Of a stretch of 64,000 bases of DNA, positions 10,501-18,694 are shown one piece after another; the first letter of the stretch is position 1; each line of letters starts with the position of its first letter. Both the position numbers and the translations under genes were made by a program. Under the pieces are notes generated by a model. It did no database searches. It was given only the letters and a program-made list of their open reading frames with translations, and was not told where the DNA came from. The DNA lies in contig CM049310.1 in NCBI GenBank assembly GCA_026874595.1, forward strand, positions 42,659,558 to 42,723,557, given 5' to 3'. This DNA is from Sipunculus nudus. Taxonomy: Eukaryota; Annelida; Sipuncula; Golfingiida; Sipunculidae.

Positions 10501-10789
10501 CGACTCGGATTGCGGCGAAGGAACGTACGGTCACAACTGCATGATGTTGTGCCCCGTCTGTCCAAACGGCGTATGGTTTAAATGTGATCCCGTCACTGGT
10601 GTGTGTCAGACAGGCGGCACAAACCTCGAGGACACTGGTCGGTGGAGGGAACACTTTCGTGCCTTCTGTTGGAAACCTGACAAAACGGGAAGGCAATGCC
10701 GGGACATTAATACAAGCAAGCCTGCCTGGCGTGATCAACACATAGCGGTTGTCTTGTTAAGCCTCCAGGTTCTGTTCGAGTATGTGTAG
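7565..10789 (+). CDS. Secreted or surface protein with two C-type-lectin-like and 15 EGF-like modules, 1074 aa
   Basis: The ATG chosen begins a signal peptide (LYLPLLALIA). Two C-type-lectin-like modules follow (about residues 40-150 and 160-275), recognised by the paired Cys, the xxAxxCCxCAGxxLP helix and the closing DCxxKHRYIC. Fifteen EGF-like modules then run to about residue 1030, each with the WG-x-x-C ... C-x-C-x-x-G-Y-x-G-x-x-C pattern of the MEGF10/11 and scavenger-receptor class F family. Many N-glycosylation sites (NGT, NCS) are present. The C-terminus is a short hydrophobic tail (IAVVLLSLQVLF) suggesting a GPI signal rather than a full membrane anchor. Host relatives bind apoptotic cells and ligands. 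The gene is intronless, unlike multi-exon animal genes, which points to capture through mRNA. It may be a decoy receptor or envelope protein. Confidence 0.85.
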   Translation: MGTFYRQVLYLPLLALIARQIQANRKAAPSWRWLGAPTESEMAGPFKSCKVTVNNKRVTCDGSKETYTYQKARRCCECAGLELPRTKASQVAWMMELAPTVTSAHFRMAIEDRKTEACSVFRRTKGASKMKGCHKEKAGFLCWPKTGTRFSDPDDNMELVGPWSKEQTFCKDTAKKNCSGLTEVTNKEAKSCCQCAGGRLPVISDQGYDFNSDSVSKLLRQVNISETWTMFSENNQVIQTPVCHLFRYDNDMKAGHHKHKDQKGNVDCDQKHRYICVRPECSEGYWGRKCKRNCSTGCYRRVCMGYTGTCSHGCKAGLRGKLCNTTCNSGRWGKNCAHKCSSGCMRERGAKPVCYPTNGTCSCKVGYAGSRCNKLCTNGTFGLGCNRTCSAGCLREPDEQTKNGTMIKGTAVCRSTDGACDCLPGFRGKRCANACLSGQWGLHCAFNCSEGCSRRKCNAVNGGCSCMPGFKGARCNVTCPPGTLDDICTRTCSNNCVPVKGIRLCDKHSGSCSCCPGYYGKDCSKECARDKYGSDCTKTCPVNCMHAPASHIWMTGASDRNSSSRYMWRVCAKETGACSCKAGYKGQTCSEACGKQEWGENCHSTCPVNCNGTASNSNVKCDRFNGTCLCKDGYTGHKCADVCSTGTWGTKCSRNCSSRCITTGNSHKPTCNHINGTCTCQPGYTGKHCEALCANGTYGPSCSKTCPSRCVRARNTNSVRTTTYQLCDHISGSCLCQAGYKGQYCNETCSADKWGSECAFSCTPECNGSVVYNGIPVRKCNMVNGSCTCQAGYVGERCTQRCDGGLWGEGCVSVCGAGCWNRSSCHHEDGHCAPCTEGYTGPRCENLCPSGVWGNNCSSTCSLFCANSKCSPFDGKCYQCKAGKDGDFCNADCPTGVWGTNCSNTCSFTCADGKCNPADGKCYQCIAGKEGAYCNADCPTGHWGNNCSRTCPPSCAKSTCSPFDGKCYRCKAGREGVFCDSDCGEGTYGHNCMMLCPVCPNGVWFKCDPVTGVCQTGGTNLEDTGRWREHFRAFCWKPDKTGRQCRDINTSKPAWRDQHIAVVLLSLQVLFEYV
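10107..10511 (+). repeat. 135-bp tandem duplication of EGF modules
   Basis: Three consecutive 135-bp (45-codon) units near the 3' end of the EGF-repeat gene are nearly identical at the DNA level, for example the shared TAACTGCAGTA at 10129, 10264 and 10399. This shows recent in-frame module expansion. Confidence 0.85.
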
Positions 10790-10897
10790 TGATGTCATAT
10801 CCTGACAACATATCATGACCACACTGCCCGATAGCGCGTGTGGACTGCATGCTAGGATATGCATAAGTAAATGTCCAAGCTGTTAACCAGATATAGT

Positions 10898-10938
10898 TTT
10901 ATTTTGACATGAAATAAACAACAGATATATATTTTATT
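10898..10938. terminator. Overlapping convergent poly(A) signals
   Basis: AATAAA (10913-10918) serves the EGF-repeat gene. TTTATT at 10898-10903 and 10933-10938 reads as AATAAA for the opposing 1083-residue protein gene. The two genes end tail to tail with only 176 bp between stop codons. Confidence 0.65.
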
Positions 10939-10965
10939 GAAACATGTGTGTTCTTTGCTGATGTC

Positions 10966-13900
10966 TCATATTTGCACAGACGACCTGTCTATTATGCCGG
11001 AACGGACACCTGCTTCCGTGAAGGGGTCCATATGCACATCTTTCCTTTCACAGCTTTCTCCATCTCGCTGTTCTCGTTTACACGGGACGCTCGCACTCTC
11101 CTTTTCCGCAGCCACTTCTAAATGATTCGAAAACTGGCGCAGCGTCATACCTGCGACAGACAGTTGGAATGCCGCGTGCACCACTGCGAACTGCGTTTCG
11201 TCCAGCGCGTTCACGGTGCGCCCTCTTTCTGCGGCAGGGTCACCGTCTAACGGTAACGGGTCAACGTCAAATTCAGGCGTCACGTTCGGAAACACCATTT
11301 CGAGGTATGGTTTGACGAGGGCTCTGTTGGTTTCCTTGCGTGGTATGTACCGCACGGCGTTGTTTGTGTAGGTCGACACTTGGTTGAAATTGAGCATGTT
11401 CATGGTAACTGAAGCCCATTGTTCACGCTCCATGTCTGCGTACGCCTTCACGTCCGGGACAGCGGTGCTCAGCCGGTGGCCCAACACTTCTCCAAACACA
11501 GGGTCCATCTGGTTTGTGACGTCAACTACTGTCGGCCCCGCAGCGGACCGGCTTTTGGGCGGCCCGATGCCACCCGATTCTACGGGCCGGTTGGGCCCGT
11601 ACACGTCTGACACTCCTCGCCACAGGCCGTGCGCGTCGTCAGCTATTTCCTCCTCAAGTTCCTCTGCTGTCCGCTGTTCCGTTTTACACGAATCGACGGC
11701 TCTTTTCACGTCCCGTTGAAGGTTTTTCAGGTGTTTCAAAAGTGCGCGACTCGGTGGAGCCCTTTCGCCGTCCCACATTGGTTCACCGGCCATTTCTTCT
11801 GTGGGTTCGAGGCGTTCCTCGATAAATTTCTCGTAAAGGTGAACGGCTTCACCCAAGCGACGCTGCTCCTCTTGGTATTCGTTCAGTTGGGCGGTCAGCT
11901 GTACGTACCGTTGGGCGTGTATGGCGGCTTGGTGTTTATGCAGGTCCAGCGCGTGCCCTGACTGTTCCACGAGATCGATCAGGTACTGCATGACCCTTTC
12001 GGCTTCCGCGTTCTTGCGTTCTGCCCTTCTCAGGGCTTCCTTTTCAGCCGACGGCTTACTGAACCAGGACAATGCTTCGGCCACACCCCTCTGCATGTCC
12101 AGCTCGGCCGCGGTTCTTTCCAATTCGCGCACGTTGTACCTGACGCCTGACGTGGCGTCGAGGTCGCTGACTCCAGGGCGTGACAAACTGCCATCGTACA
12201 AGCGGCCGGAGGGCAGTCCGTCGCCAGCGTGATCCGTACTACCACAGACACGCTGTGTGTTACGTTGAGGGGCACGGCTAAACTTCGGGCCCGCACCCGG
12301 AAATGTGGACGATGAAGACAGAGGTGCTCTCGCGTCGTCAAGCGTACCGCCTGCGGTGATCCGTTTCTGCAGATCACGCAGGTTAGCGTACATGCTACCC
12401 CAGTCACCCGCGACTCCGCTCACGATACACGGCACCAGTTTTTTCAAAGCTCCGCGTGTGATAGCGCTATCGGATTCCGCGGCTGTGCCCAACAGTTTCA
12501 TCATATCGTCTGTGGTTTTTTCTTTCGCTTTACATGACATCAACTGCCTGTGAAGTTTAGCTGCGGCCAAAGTGGCCGAATTGACCTTTTCCTCTGCAGC
12601 GTTCAGTGCCCTGCGACAGACCTCTCTTTCGCTAGACGGGTCGTCATCCTGTTCGGCAGGTTTCTTAGGCATGCTCTTTTGCCCTAAAAGCACGCACGGT
12701 TTAGAGTTGAATATGTGCGAGTTTTCTGCTAGGCTTTGTAACAAACCACGTGCCCTGCTGTACATCAGAACTTGCCCACAGGCTGTGGCCATCGGATCGC
12801 ACCGGAAATGTTTGTGCGGGTATACCACCCCAAACTTGGAGCCCGGCGGGAAAAATGATTGGTCCATCACAGACACCCCGAAGCCGGACTGGGGTCCCAG
12901 GTATACCAAAACGCATTCTTCCGGTGAAAGGACTCGGACATGCCCTTGTCTGCAGTCGCAGAGCCTCATGGAGCAGGTACGCAAGGCTGACAAAAGAACG
13001 CTCTCTGAGGCGGAGGTCTCGATTGTGTCACGTTTCCATCCAGAGCACACGCAAGGGCTGAGGTTACCTGATCCAGGGGGTAAACGCACGTAAGGCACTG
13101 CGCCCAAGGAGAGGGTCCATGTACAGTACATCTCGTAGTTTCCCTGGAGTTTTACACGCTGCACCACCCGTTGTACGAGTTCTGCAGAAAGCTCTCTGAT
13201 GTGGTTCTCGAGATAACCTTGGAAATTTTTTACGGACACGCGAATTTGGGCTGCACACTTTGTGATATCGAGGGGATCGCCCACGGCCATATCAACATGG
13301 TGCGCCCATTCCTTCTTGAACTTACCGTAAAGCGCGGTGGTGACGTCAGAGGACAAAGACCGACACAGGGAAGATGCGACGTATTGAAAAACGAGCATAT
13401 CTGTAGGCAGTGACAAGACGGCTCCTGTGCAAGCGGAGGACCCCCCGGTGAAAGTACGCAAGAGTTCCCTGCTGAGGTCCGTCGGATGAACCAACACAGG
13501 ACGTGAACCGGCAGCAGACAAAGGCGCATTCGACAGGCAAGACACCACGGCGTCCGTCACCTTTTCGGCCGGCGGAGGCCCGTACGCCGTGTCACCCACC
13601 GTCGTATCGCATGACGGTACAGCTATGCAACGCACTGAACGGAGTGCACGTGCGCGTTTCAGTTCACGGTGCAGCAGGTTTCTCTGTCTTGCCAGTTCCA
13701 CGTACGTGTCTTTCATCCTTTCCGCGTCCCGCCTCGTGCGGTCCAGTTGTTCGCACAGATTGTGAAATTCCCGACGTGTTTCGCGGTCCCGGACGGTTTG
13801 TATTGCTAGGACGTCTGCGGAAACGCGTTCTTTGTCCAGCAGTTCAAACCGTTCTTTTAACTCGTGGAGCATGTCGGGATGTCCCTCTGGCCAAGGTGTT

Positions 13901-14217
13901 GGCACGCCAAGGGATACCCGTTGGGAATCCATGTTGGGTACATCTGTGAAATGGGCGTACGCCTTTTTAGGGCCGTAGCCGCCTTCGTAGGGAAACGCTT
14001 TGGACCGGACCTGGTCGTAAACTCTTTCATCCTGCCGTAGTGGCGGGAAACTGCCCGGACGTGACGGGTCCTCGTGTCTGTGCACTTGCTCTTTCAGGCT
14101 CCTGTAAGACTGCCTGCACCCGTTCCTGGAGAACGACGCTCGATCCGCCGGGTATGATCTGTGTTTCCGTCGTGATTCATACCTGAAACGCGGTGTCCAC
14201 ATGCGTGTAGTGTGCAT
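10966..14217 (-). CDS. Large coiled-coil protein, 1083 aa
   Basis: I do not recognise the family. The first 100 residues are basic and Tyr/Arg-rich. Strong coiled-coil heptads lie at about residues 110-205 (charged Leu/Arg/Glu repeats such as LDRTRRDAERMKDTYVEL) and again at about 560-610 and 720-900, around a Cys-rich globular middle (about 215-540). The C-terminal 200 residues are again globular and Pro/Asp-rich. There is no signal peptide or membrane span. Length, coiled coils and a basic N-terminus suit a structural (capsid-associated, tegument or scaffold) protein, but no motif proves this. The whole 3.25-kb frame is intact. It begins beside a cluster of small palindromes in the 14,218-14,766 spacer. 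Confidence 0.75.
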   Translation of the reverse strand: MHTTRMWTPRFRYESRRKHRSYPADRASFSRNGCRQSYRSLKEQVHRHEDPSRPGSFPPLRQDERVYDQVRSKAFPYEGGYGPKKAYAHFTDVPNMDSQRVSLGVPTPWPEGHPDMLHELKERFELLDKERVSADVLAIQTVRDRETRREFHNLCEQLDRTRRDAERMKDTYVELARQRNLLHRELKRARALRSVRCIAVPSCDTTVGDTAYGPPPAEKVTDAVVSCLSNAPLSAAGSRPVLVHPTDLSRELLRTFTGGSSACTGAVLSLPTDMLVFQYVASSLCRSLSSDVTTALYGKFKKEWAHHVDMAVGDPLDITKCAAQIRVSVKNFQGYLENHIRELSAELVQRVVQRVKLQGNYEMYCTWTLSLGAVPYVRLPPGSGNLSPCVCSGWKRDTIETSASESVLLSALRTCSMRLCDCRQGHVRVLSPEECVLVYLGPQSGFGVSVMDQSFFPPGSKFGVVYPHKHFRCDPMATACGQVLMYSRARGLLQSLAENSHIFNSKPCVLLGQKSMPKKPAEQDDDPSSEREVCRRALNAAEEKVNSATLAAAKLHRQLMSCKAKEKTTDDMMKLLGTAAESDSAITRGALKKLVPCIVSGVAGDWGSMYANLRDLQKRITAGGTLDDARAPLSSSSTFPGAGPKFSRAPQRNTQRVCGSTDHAGDGLPSGRLYDGSLSRPGVSDLDATSGVRYNVRELERTAAELDMQRGVAEALSWFSKPSAEKEALRRAERKNAEAERVMQYLIDLVEQSGHALDLHKHQAAIHAQRYVQLTAQLNEYQEEQRRLGEAVHLYEKFIEERLEPTEEMAGEPMWDGERAPPSRALLKHLKNLQRDVKRAVDSCKTEQRTAEELEEEIADDAHGLWRGVSDVYGPNRPVESGGIGPPKSRSAAGPTVVDVTNQMDPVFGEVLGHRLSTAVPDVKAYADMEREQWASVTMNMLNFNQVSTYTNNAVRYIPRKETNRALVKPYLEMVFPNVTPEFDVDPLPLDGDPAAERGRTVNALDETQFAVVHAAFQLSVAGMTLRQFSNHLEVAAEKESASVPCKREQRDGESCERKDVHMDPFTEAGVRSGIIDRSSVQI

Positions 14218-14766
14218 TTTGTTTTATCATGCCATGGACCGTTTGATGACCGATCAGTTGACGTAAGTCACAGTAACTGTGACAGTGACTTTACCTACCC
14301 CAATACCTGATTCAACCGCTCGGACCAGAAACACAAATACGTACACCAAATAACGACCAATCTGACCCTTCGTCTGTTGCGCTCGTACAACCCGATCGGA
14401 TATAATATGCGGGGTGTGAAAGGAGGGATGGGCATGATGTGATACCATTGTTTACATTATAAAACAAAGCACCATCAGTATAGCTCAGGGGACTTATAGT
14501 CAGCTGAGCTGCAACCGACCCACACCTTAGCTACCACACACGTCATCCATACCATCATACATTGGAACGTCATTTGACAAGTGCACAGAACGAAGGCTGG
14601 CATAAATCACGTTCATTAATGCTGTCTAACATGAAACACGAAACAATAAAAAAAAACAACACCATACACGATACATCACATTTATAACAAGTAACAACGT
14701 ATAAACAAATCAAATTCATGCACGTTCATGTCAAATAAACCAAAATATATCTGTCCATATCACGTT
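14218..14766. other. Intergenic region with small palindromes
   Basis: No gene is seen in these 549 bases. Present are a CRE/bZIP-like TGACGTAA, a 17-bp palindrome GTCACAGTAACTGTGAC (14267-14283), a TTGTTTAC octamer (14448-14455), TATAAAAC beside it, and the 32-nt hairpin listed separately. The rest is A+T-rich with oligo-A runs. The sequence toward 14,766 has AATAAA only in the plus direction. Confidence 0.55.
14479..14510. repeat. 32-nt hairpin shared with a host repeat
   Basis: Starts TATAGCTCAG and ends AGTCAGCTGAGCT, with arms that pair (AGCTCAG/CTGAGCT and GACT/AGTC). The same 32-nt unit with three mismatches occurs at 52,316-52,347 in the host-like part, at the end of a satellite array. 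Chance recurrence of such a long word is implausible, so this is a dispersed host sequence or transposon remnant inside viral DNA. Confidence 0.7.
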
Positions 14767-15561
14767 TCACTCGATCATCCGTAAGAACATACACATCTCT
14801 GAATTGTCTGTAGCGTATGCCAGTGAACGTGCTGTTTCCCTATCGTAGGATTCGAGCGATATGTCAGCTCCGGCTTCTAATAACATATACTTCACCATGT
14901 CCACATTGCCACGCAGAACAGCTTCATGTAACGGTGTCAGGCCTCGTTTGCCTTCTTTACAGTTGGGATCCGCGTGCAGCGCGAATAAAAGATAGTTCAG
15001 CATGTCCCTGGCATCTGCTTCTGCTGCTATGTGCATGCAAGTGCGACCGTCCGCGTTCATAACACCCGTGAGATTCCTGTAGAAATCCGGCTTGTCCATC
15101 ATCACAAAGCCGGCCCAGCATGTCAGTGATTTCAAGCATTCCGAGCACTTGCGCTGGCAAGCCAAGTGCAGTGGGGTGTTCGCGTGTCTGTCCCTTTTCG
15201 TAACGTCCGCTCCGCGCATCACTAGATGCCGGATGAGTTGGTGCATGCAAAGTCTCACAGCCAGCTCGAGGTAGGTTTCTCCTTGTATGTTTACTATGTC
15301 GAGGACTCCTGGCCCGTCCATTCTGTCGAGCACCGATATCGCCCAGCCTTCCATCCCGGCTAATATGCAATTGTGCAGAAACGTCTCACCGGCACTGTCA
15401 CGGGCGAGAAAGTGACACGGGGTGGACGATACGTCCCGTGGGGCACCAGAAACCGTGACTTCTTTGGCGGTGCTGTTCTCGCGTATGTCTTTGACGGTGC
15501 TGTTTTCGCTTATGTGAAGTCTACGCATCCCAGCCTCGACTGACTCCGTCGAACAAAACAT
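14767..15561 (-). CDS. I-kappa-B-like ankyrin-repeat protein A, 264 aa
   Basis: Six ankyrin repeats cover about residues 58-264. Recognisable signatures are GETFLHNCIL, HANTPLHLAC, GRTCMHIAA and GLTPLHEAVLRGNVDMVKYML. The spacing matches I-kappa-B/Cactus: a first repeat of the form G-x-T-F-L-H, a GNTPLHLAC-like third repeat, then a longer insert before repeat four. I-kappa-B proteins hold Rel/NF-kappa-B factors in the cytoplasm. I see no DSGxxS phosphodegron in the Ser-rich N-terminus, so the protein could resist signal-induced destruction (inference; known for insect-virus and asfarvirus I-kappa-B mimics). A TATA run at 15,634-15,643 places transcription start past the first possible ATG (15,615), so I use the second. 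First of three tandem paralogues. Confidence 0.82.
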   Translation of the reverse strand: MFCSTESVEAGMRRLHISENSTVKDIRENSTAKEVTVSGAPRDVSSTPCHFLARDSAGETFLHNCILAGMEGWAISVLDRMDGPGVLDIVNIQGETYLELAVRLCMHQLIRHLVMRGADVTKRDRHANTPLHLACQRKCSECLKSLTCWAGFVMMDKPDFYRNLTGVMNADGRTCMHIAAEADARDMLNYLLFALHADPNCKEGKRGLTPLHEAVLRGNVDMVKYMLLEAGADISLESYDRETARSLAYATDNSEMCMFLRMIE

Positions 15562-15633
15562 GTCTCTGTCTCTAAACGTGTAAACGAACAGTGAACTGCA
15601 ACAGTATGTGATCAAATACTACCAGAACAGTCA

Positions 15634-15643
15634 TATATATATA
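15634..15643 (-). promoter_or_regulatory. TATA box of ankyrin gene A
   Basis: A TATATATATA run on the minus strand lies 73 bp upstream of the chosen ATG. It decides the start: the farther ATG at 15,615 would fall at or before the transcription start. Confidence 0.6.
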
Positions 15644-15723
15644 CGCTAAAAGGACATCTATTTTTAACCCGTGGAATATCCGAAAGTCACATTTGTGAGG
15701 TAATCTCTAATTTTGGTAACGTC

Positions 15724-15733
15724 GGATTTCCCC
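15724..15733 (-). promoter_or_regulatory. Rel/NF-kappa-B-like site upstream of ankyrin gene A
   Basis: GGGGAAATCC on the minus strand contains a full GGGW4CC Rel/Dorsal-type core, about 80-90 bp upstream of the TATA box. It is proposed only from the match and its position. Confidence 0.4.
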
Positions 15734-15948
15734 ACAAATCACAGCATGATAATGCATCATCCGACATGTGGGATTTTTGTTCACGGTCACACACAGCCAC
15801 GTCATTGGTAGTGTTTGTTTAGGGTTGAACAACGGTGTATCCGGAAAGCGAATCCCCCTCCTCCCCCCAGTTCATCAGCCAGTGCTGTCATTGCGGGATA
15901 ATTAGTAGGCACAGTATACAATCATAGTGTATACACTTTCGTATTAAG

Positions 15949-17088
15949 CTATCCACTCTCGGTCATGCTGTCGTCTTCGCTGTCGCAATTGTCCGGGCGC
16001 ACAGCACCCAACCCTACAAGAAACATAACACATTCCTCGTGCCCGTTCGACATTGCAGCTTCCAAGGGAGAACTCCTGTTCCACACTCGCGCGTGTGCAT
16101 TCGCCCAACATTCATTTACCAAATATCGTACCATGTCTATTCTGCCAGACTCAGCTGCTTCGTACAGTGCAGTCTTTCCCGTCTTTCCATTAGGCACATC
16201 GACATCCTCCAGCAGTGGTTTGAGGCAACCTAGCAGGTCCTTGTGCCCACCTTCCGCAGCCAAATGTACGCATGTCTGCCCGTCGTAGTTCAAAATGTTC
16301 GGCCTTGGGGGGACTCTGTTAAACGGTCTGTAACGTATATATTTTTTCACTTCTGCATGTGTCAGGTACAATGTCAGAGCCATAGCACACATCGTGTCAC
16401 CTCTGGCTGAAGCCAAATGCAACGGTGTGTTCCCGTGCGCGTCTCTAGCCTCTGTGTCAGCACCGCGAGCCACCAACTGCCTAACCAGTGAATACATACC
16501 CTTCTTAACGGCCAGGTGCAAGCAGGTGTCGCCATTCATATCGGTCTTGTTGATCCCTCGGCTGTGCGTTAGGTCGCGCAGTATCCCCGTGGCAGCACGT
16601 TCCCTGCCCCAATTCTTTATGCAACTGTGTAAAAGTGTTTCGTCCGTGCCCATCCCGACGTCTTCAAATATGTTGTTCACGAACCGCTTGGCGTTTTTCA
16701 GGAAAACAGGCAAAACGTGCAACCCAAGACCACGGCGTTTCGCCATGTGAAAGGCCAACTGCAGAGAGAAAGGGGACCCTTGAGTCCAAAAGGGAGCTCT
16801 CTTCTCGTCCAGCTCGGGGTCAAACCCTTCACAAACCGACATATGAACCGAGGTACACGTCGGATTCGACACAAGTAATAGCCCGCCAGTTCCGTTGTCA
16901 ATGCTCGTCAATGAGGTGTCCATTTCTGAAAGTGTTTCCCCTGTATTTATGTCATCGTCCGTGACATTAACGCTTTCTGTTGAGTACGCAGACTTGTCTA
17001 TGAAGTTATCACCCTGGGTAGAGTACTCAGACACTTCCGCGCACATTCTAGCAAGTTCAATTCTTTCAATTTGCCGCCTGCTGGCCAT
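15949..17088 (-). CDS. I-kappa-B-like ankyrin-repeat protein B, 379 aa
   Basis: A Ser/Thr/Asp-rich N-terminal third of about 140 residues precedes at least six ankyrin repeats. Signatures include DETLLHSCIK, GDTCLHLAVKKGMYSLVRQLVARGADTEARDAHGNTPLHLAS (read as two adjoining repeats), GQTCVHLAAEGG and KTALYEAAESG. The insert between repeats three and four is again longer, as in I-kappa-B. No DSGxxS degron is visible. A TATAAATG element overlaps the first in-frame ATG (17,145), so the next ATG (17,088), in a good Kozak context, is the likely start. The upstream 400 bp contain several Rel-like motifs, suggesting control by the pathway it may inhibit. Its ankyrin portion is clearly paralogous to its two neighbours. 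Confidence 0.82.
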   Translation of the reverse strand: MASRRQIERIELARMCAEVSEYSTQGDNFIDKSAYSTESVNVTDDDINTGETLSEMDTSLTSIDNGTGGLLLVSNPTCTSVHMSVCEGFDPELDEKRAPFWTQGSPFSLQLAFHMAKRRGLGLHVLPVFLKNAKRFVNNIFEDVGMGTDETLLHSCIKNWGRERAATGILRDLTHSRGINKTDMNGDTCLHLAVKKGMYSLVRQLVARGADTEARDAHGNTPLHLASARGDTMCAMALTLYLTHAEVKKYIRYRPFNRVPPRPNILNYDGQTCVHLAAEGGHKDLLGCLKPLLEDVDVPNGKTGKTALYEAAESGRIDMVRYLVNECWANAHARVWNRSSPLEAAMSNGHEECVMFLVGLGAVRPDNCDSEDDSMTESG

Positions 17089-17143
17089 GGTACGGCGATA
17101 AAGACGTTCATCCAAAATGTAGACGGTGACACTGTTCGGGCAC

Positions 17144-17150
17144 ATTTATA
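17144..17150 (-). promoter_or_regulatory. TATA box of ankyrin gene B
   Basis: TATAAAT on the minus strand, 56-62 bp upstream of the chosen start, overlaps an upstream ATG that is therefore unlikely to be transcribed. Confidence 0.6.
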
Positions 17151-17191
17151 CACAATGCTTCCTAGTGACAACCAATAGAAAGTCTCTGATT

Positions 17192-17411
17192 GGGGGAAAA
17201 TTCTCCTGACTCATACCCTCCTGACTTGTTTACGCAAGCATATGATTTACATGGGGAAAACCGACGATGACTCACTGATTGTGTGAATTCCAAAACGTAA
17301 ACCGACGTAGTACACTTCCGGGAAAATCTACCTGTTAGCGGTTATGTTACCACGACGTCGTACCCACGTTCTGGCAGGTGTGCAGTAAACAACTGACGCT
17401 TGGAAATACCC
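17192..17411. promoter_or_regulatory. Cluster of Rel/NF-kappa-B-like motifs
   Basis: In the 412-bp gene-free stretch upstream of ankyrin gene B are GGGGGAAAATTCTCC (17192-17206), GGGGAAAACC (17253-17262, a full GGGW4CC core), GGGAAAATC (17320-17328) and GGAAATACCC (17402-17411). TTGTTTAC (17226-17233), GTAAACAA (17385-17392) and a TGACGTAA-type bZIP site are also here. I see no gene in the region. Confidence 0.4.
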
Positions 17412-17557
17412 GGTATGACGCTTAAGTAAAAGTAAAAACCCAATGACGTAAATGTTTAAATGCTCCACTACTAAAAACACTAATCAGGCGACGTATATTC
17501 TGTGTGCGGAGGAAACAGGATTACATCCTGACAGTTCGCTTAATAAACACATACGCC

Positions 17558-18694
17558 TCAGCATTCATCTGTATCGCTTTCCTCCGACGTTTCTTTGCCG
17601 CATTTCTTAATGTAATTCAAAAGGATTTCAGCTGTTTCCTGTTGGTTTTCCATCATAGCTGACTGTATGGGTGTCCAGCCGTCGGACGACTTAACGTGTA
17701 CGTCTGCGCCGCATCTCTCGATCAGGCACCGAACCATGGTACTCAAACCGGCTGCAGCTGCTATGTGCAGTGCCGTTCTGCCACTGCGGGTTTCCCGTTG
17801 GTTTACGTCCGCTCCCAACTTGTTCACCAGGTGAACCGTCAGTTCCTCCACCCCGCAAGCTGCTGCGAGGTGCATAAATCCCAGACCTTCCTTGTTTACC
17901 GCGTCCATGTCTTGAGGTAACTTGGTGAACGGCACAAAGTATGGGATGTTCAACATCTCTTCCCCCAGGACTGCTGTCAGGCATTTTACGGTCGACAGGT
18001 CACCTCGTGCGCAGGCTATGTGGAGGGGCGTGTTACCATCTGAGTCCCGAGCCTCTAAAACAGCACCGTGCATGACCAGTTGCCTTGCCAAGCATGCCTG
18101 TCCTTTCATGACAGCCAAGTGGAGGCACGTTCGGCCTTTCTTGTTGGGAATGTTCAACACAGCATAGCATTCCTGTCCTTTCACATAGCAGCTCGGTCCT
18201 TTCAGCCCTGCCAGTATACGGGAAACCACATCATACCTTCCCTCTTCGATTAGCCTGTGCAGCGTAGTCCTCCCAGTTTCGTCTGTGCGACGCAACTGTT
18301 CCTGAGTGTATCTTTCTCCCGCGCCTGTGTTCTTAACATCGGGTACCACGCCTGCGTCTGCTTCTGACAGCACGCAGTCATTCATACTACACGCCATGTC
18401 TTCCATGTCAGAATCGTCATCCATCTCTTCACTGAAACCTACGTCGTCGTCATCAACCGGAACACCGGCGTAGAACGCGGCTAGTGCTGCTGCTGCGCGT
18501 GGGTTTGCGCGTGCCATCTGGAGCGACTCATCCATAAGGCCACGGTGAATATGTCCTGGAAGTTCCTGCTGAAAACTCCATCCTACGGCTCCTAAATCAT
18601 CGTCAGCGTCATCTTCTTCGTCGTCCATGTTATGTATATTGTCTAACATCCGTTGAAAGCGCGGGTTTTCCCTGTTAAACCGCTCTCGTGACAT
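17558..18694 (-). CDS. I-kappa-B-like ankyrin-repeat protein C, 378 aa
   Basis: The N-terminal 130 residues are strongly acidic (DEEDDADDD, DDDDVGFSEEMDDDSD). Six ankyrin repeats follow: GRTTLHRLIEEG, GRTCLHLAVMKG, GNTPLHIACARG, then an insert of about 30 residues, GLGFMHLAAACG, GRTALHIAAAAG and GWTPIQSAMMENQ. Repeat order, the insert position and the GADVN-x-x-E loop before repeat five follow I-kappa-B closely. A short Lys/Glu tail ends the protein. No canonical DSGxxS degron is visible. An ATAAAA element about 55 bp upstream is the likely TATA box. It is the last of the tandem trio on the minus strand, which arose by gene duplication. Confidence 0.85.
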   Translation of the reverse strand: MSRERFNRENPRFQRMLDNIHNMDDEEDDADDDLGAVGWSFQQELPGHIHRGLMDESLQMARANPRAAAALAAFYAGVPVDDDDVGFSEEMDDDSDMEDMACSMNDCVLSEADAGVVPDVKNTGAGERYTQEQLRRTDETGRTTLHRLIEEGRYDVVSRILAGLKGPSCYVKGQECYAVLNIPNKKGRTCLHLAVMKGQACLARQLVMHGAVLEARDSDGNTPLHIACARGDLSTVKCLTAVLGEEMLNIPYFVPFTKLPQDMDAVNKEGLGFMHLAAACGVEELTVHLVNKLGADVNQRETRSGRTALHIAAAAGLSTMVRCLIERCGADVHVKSSDGWTPIQSAMMENQQETAEILLNYIKKCGKETSEESDTDEC

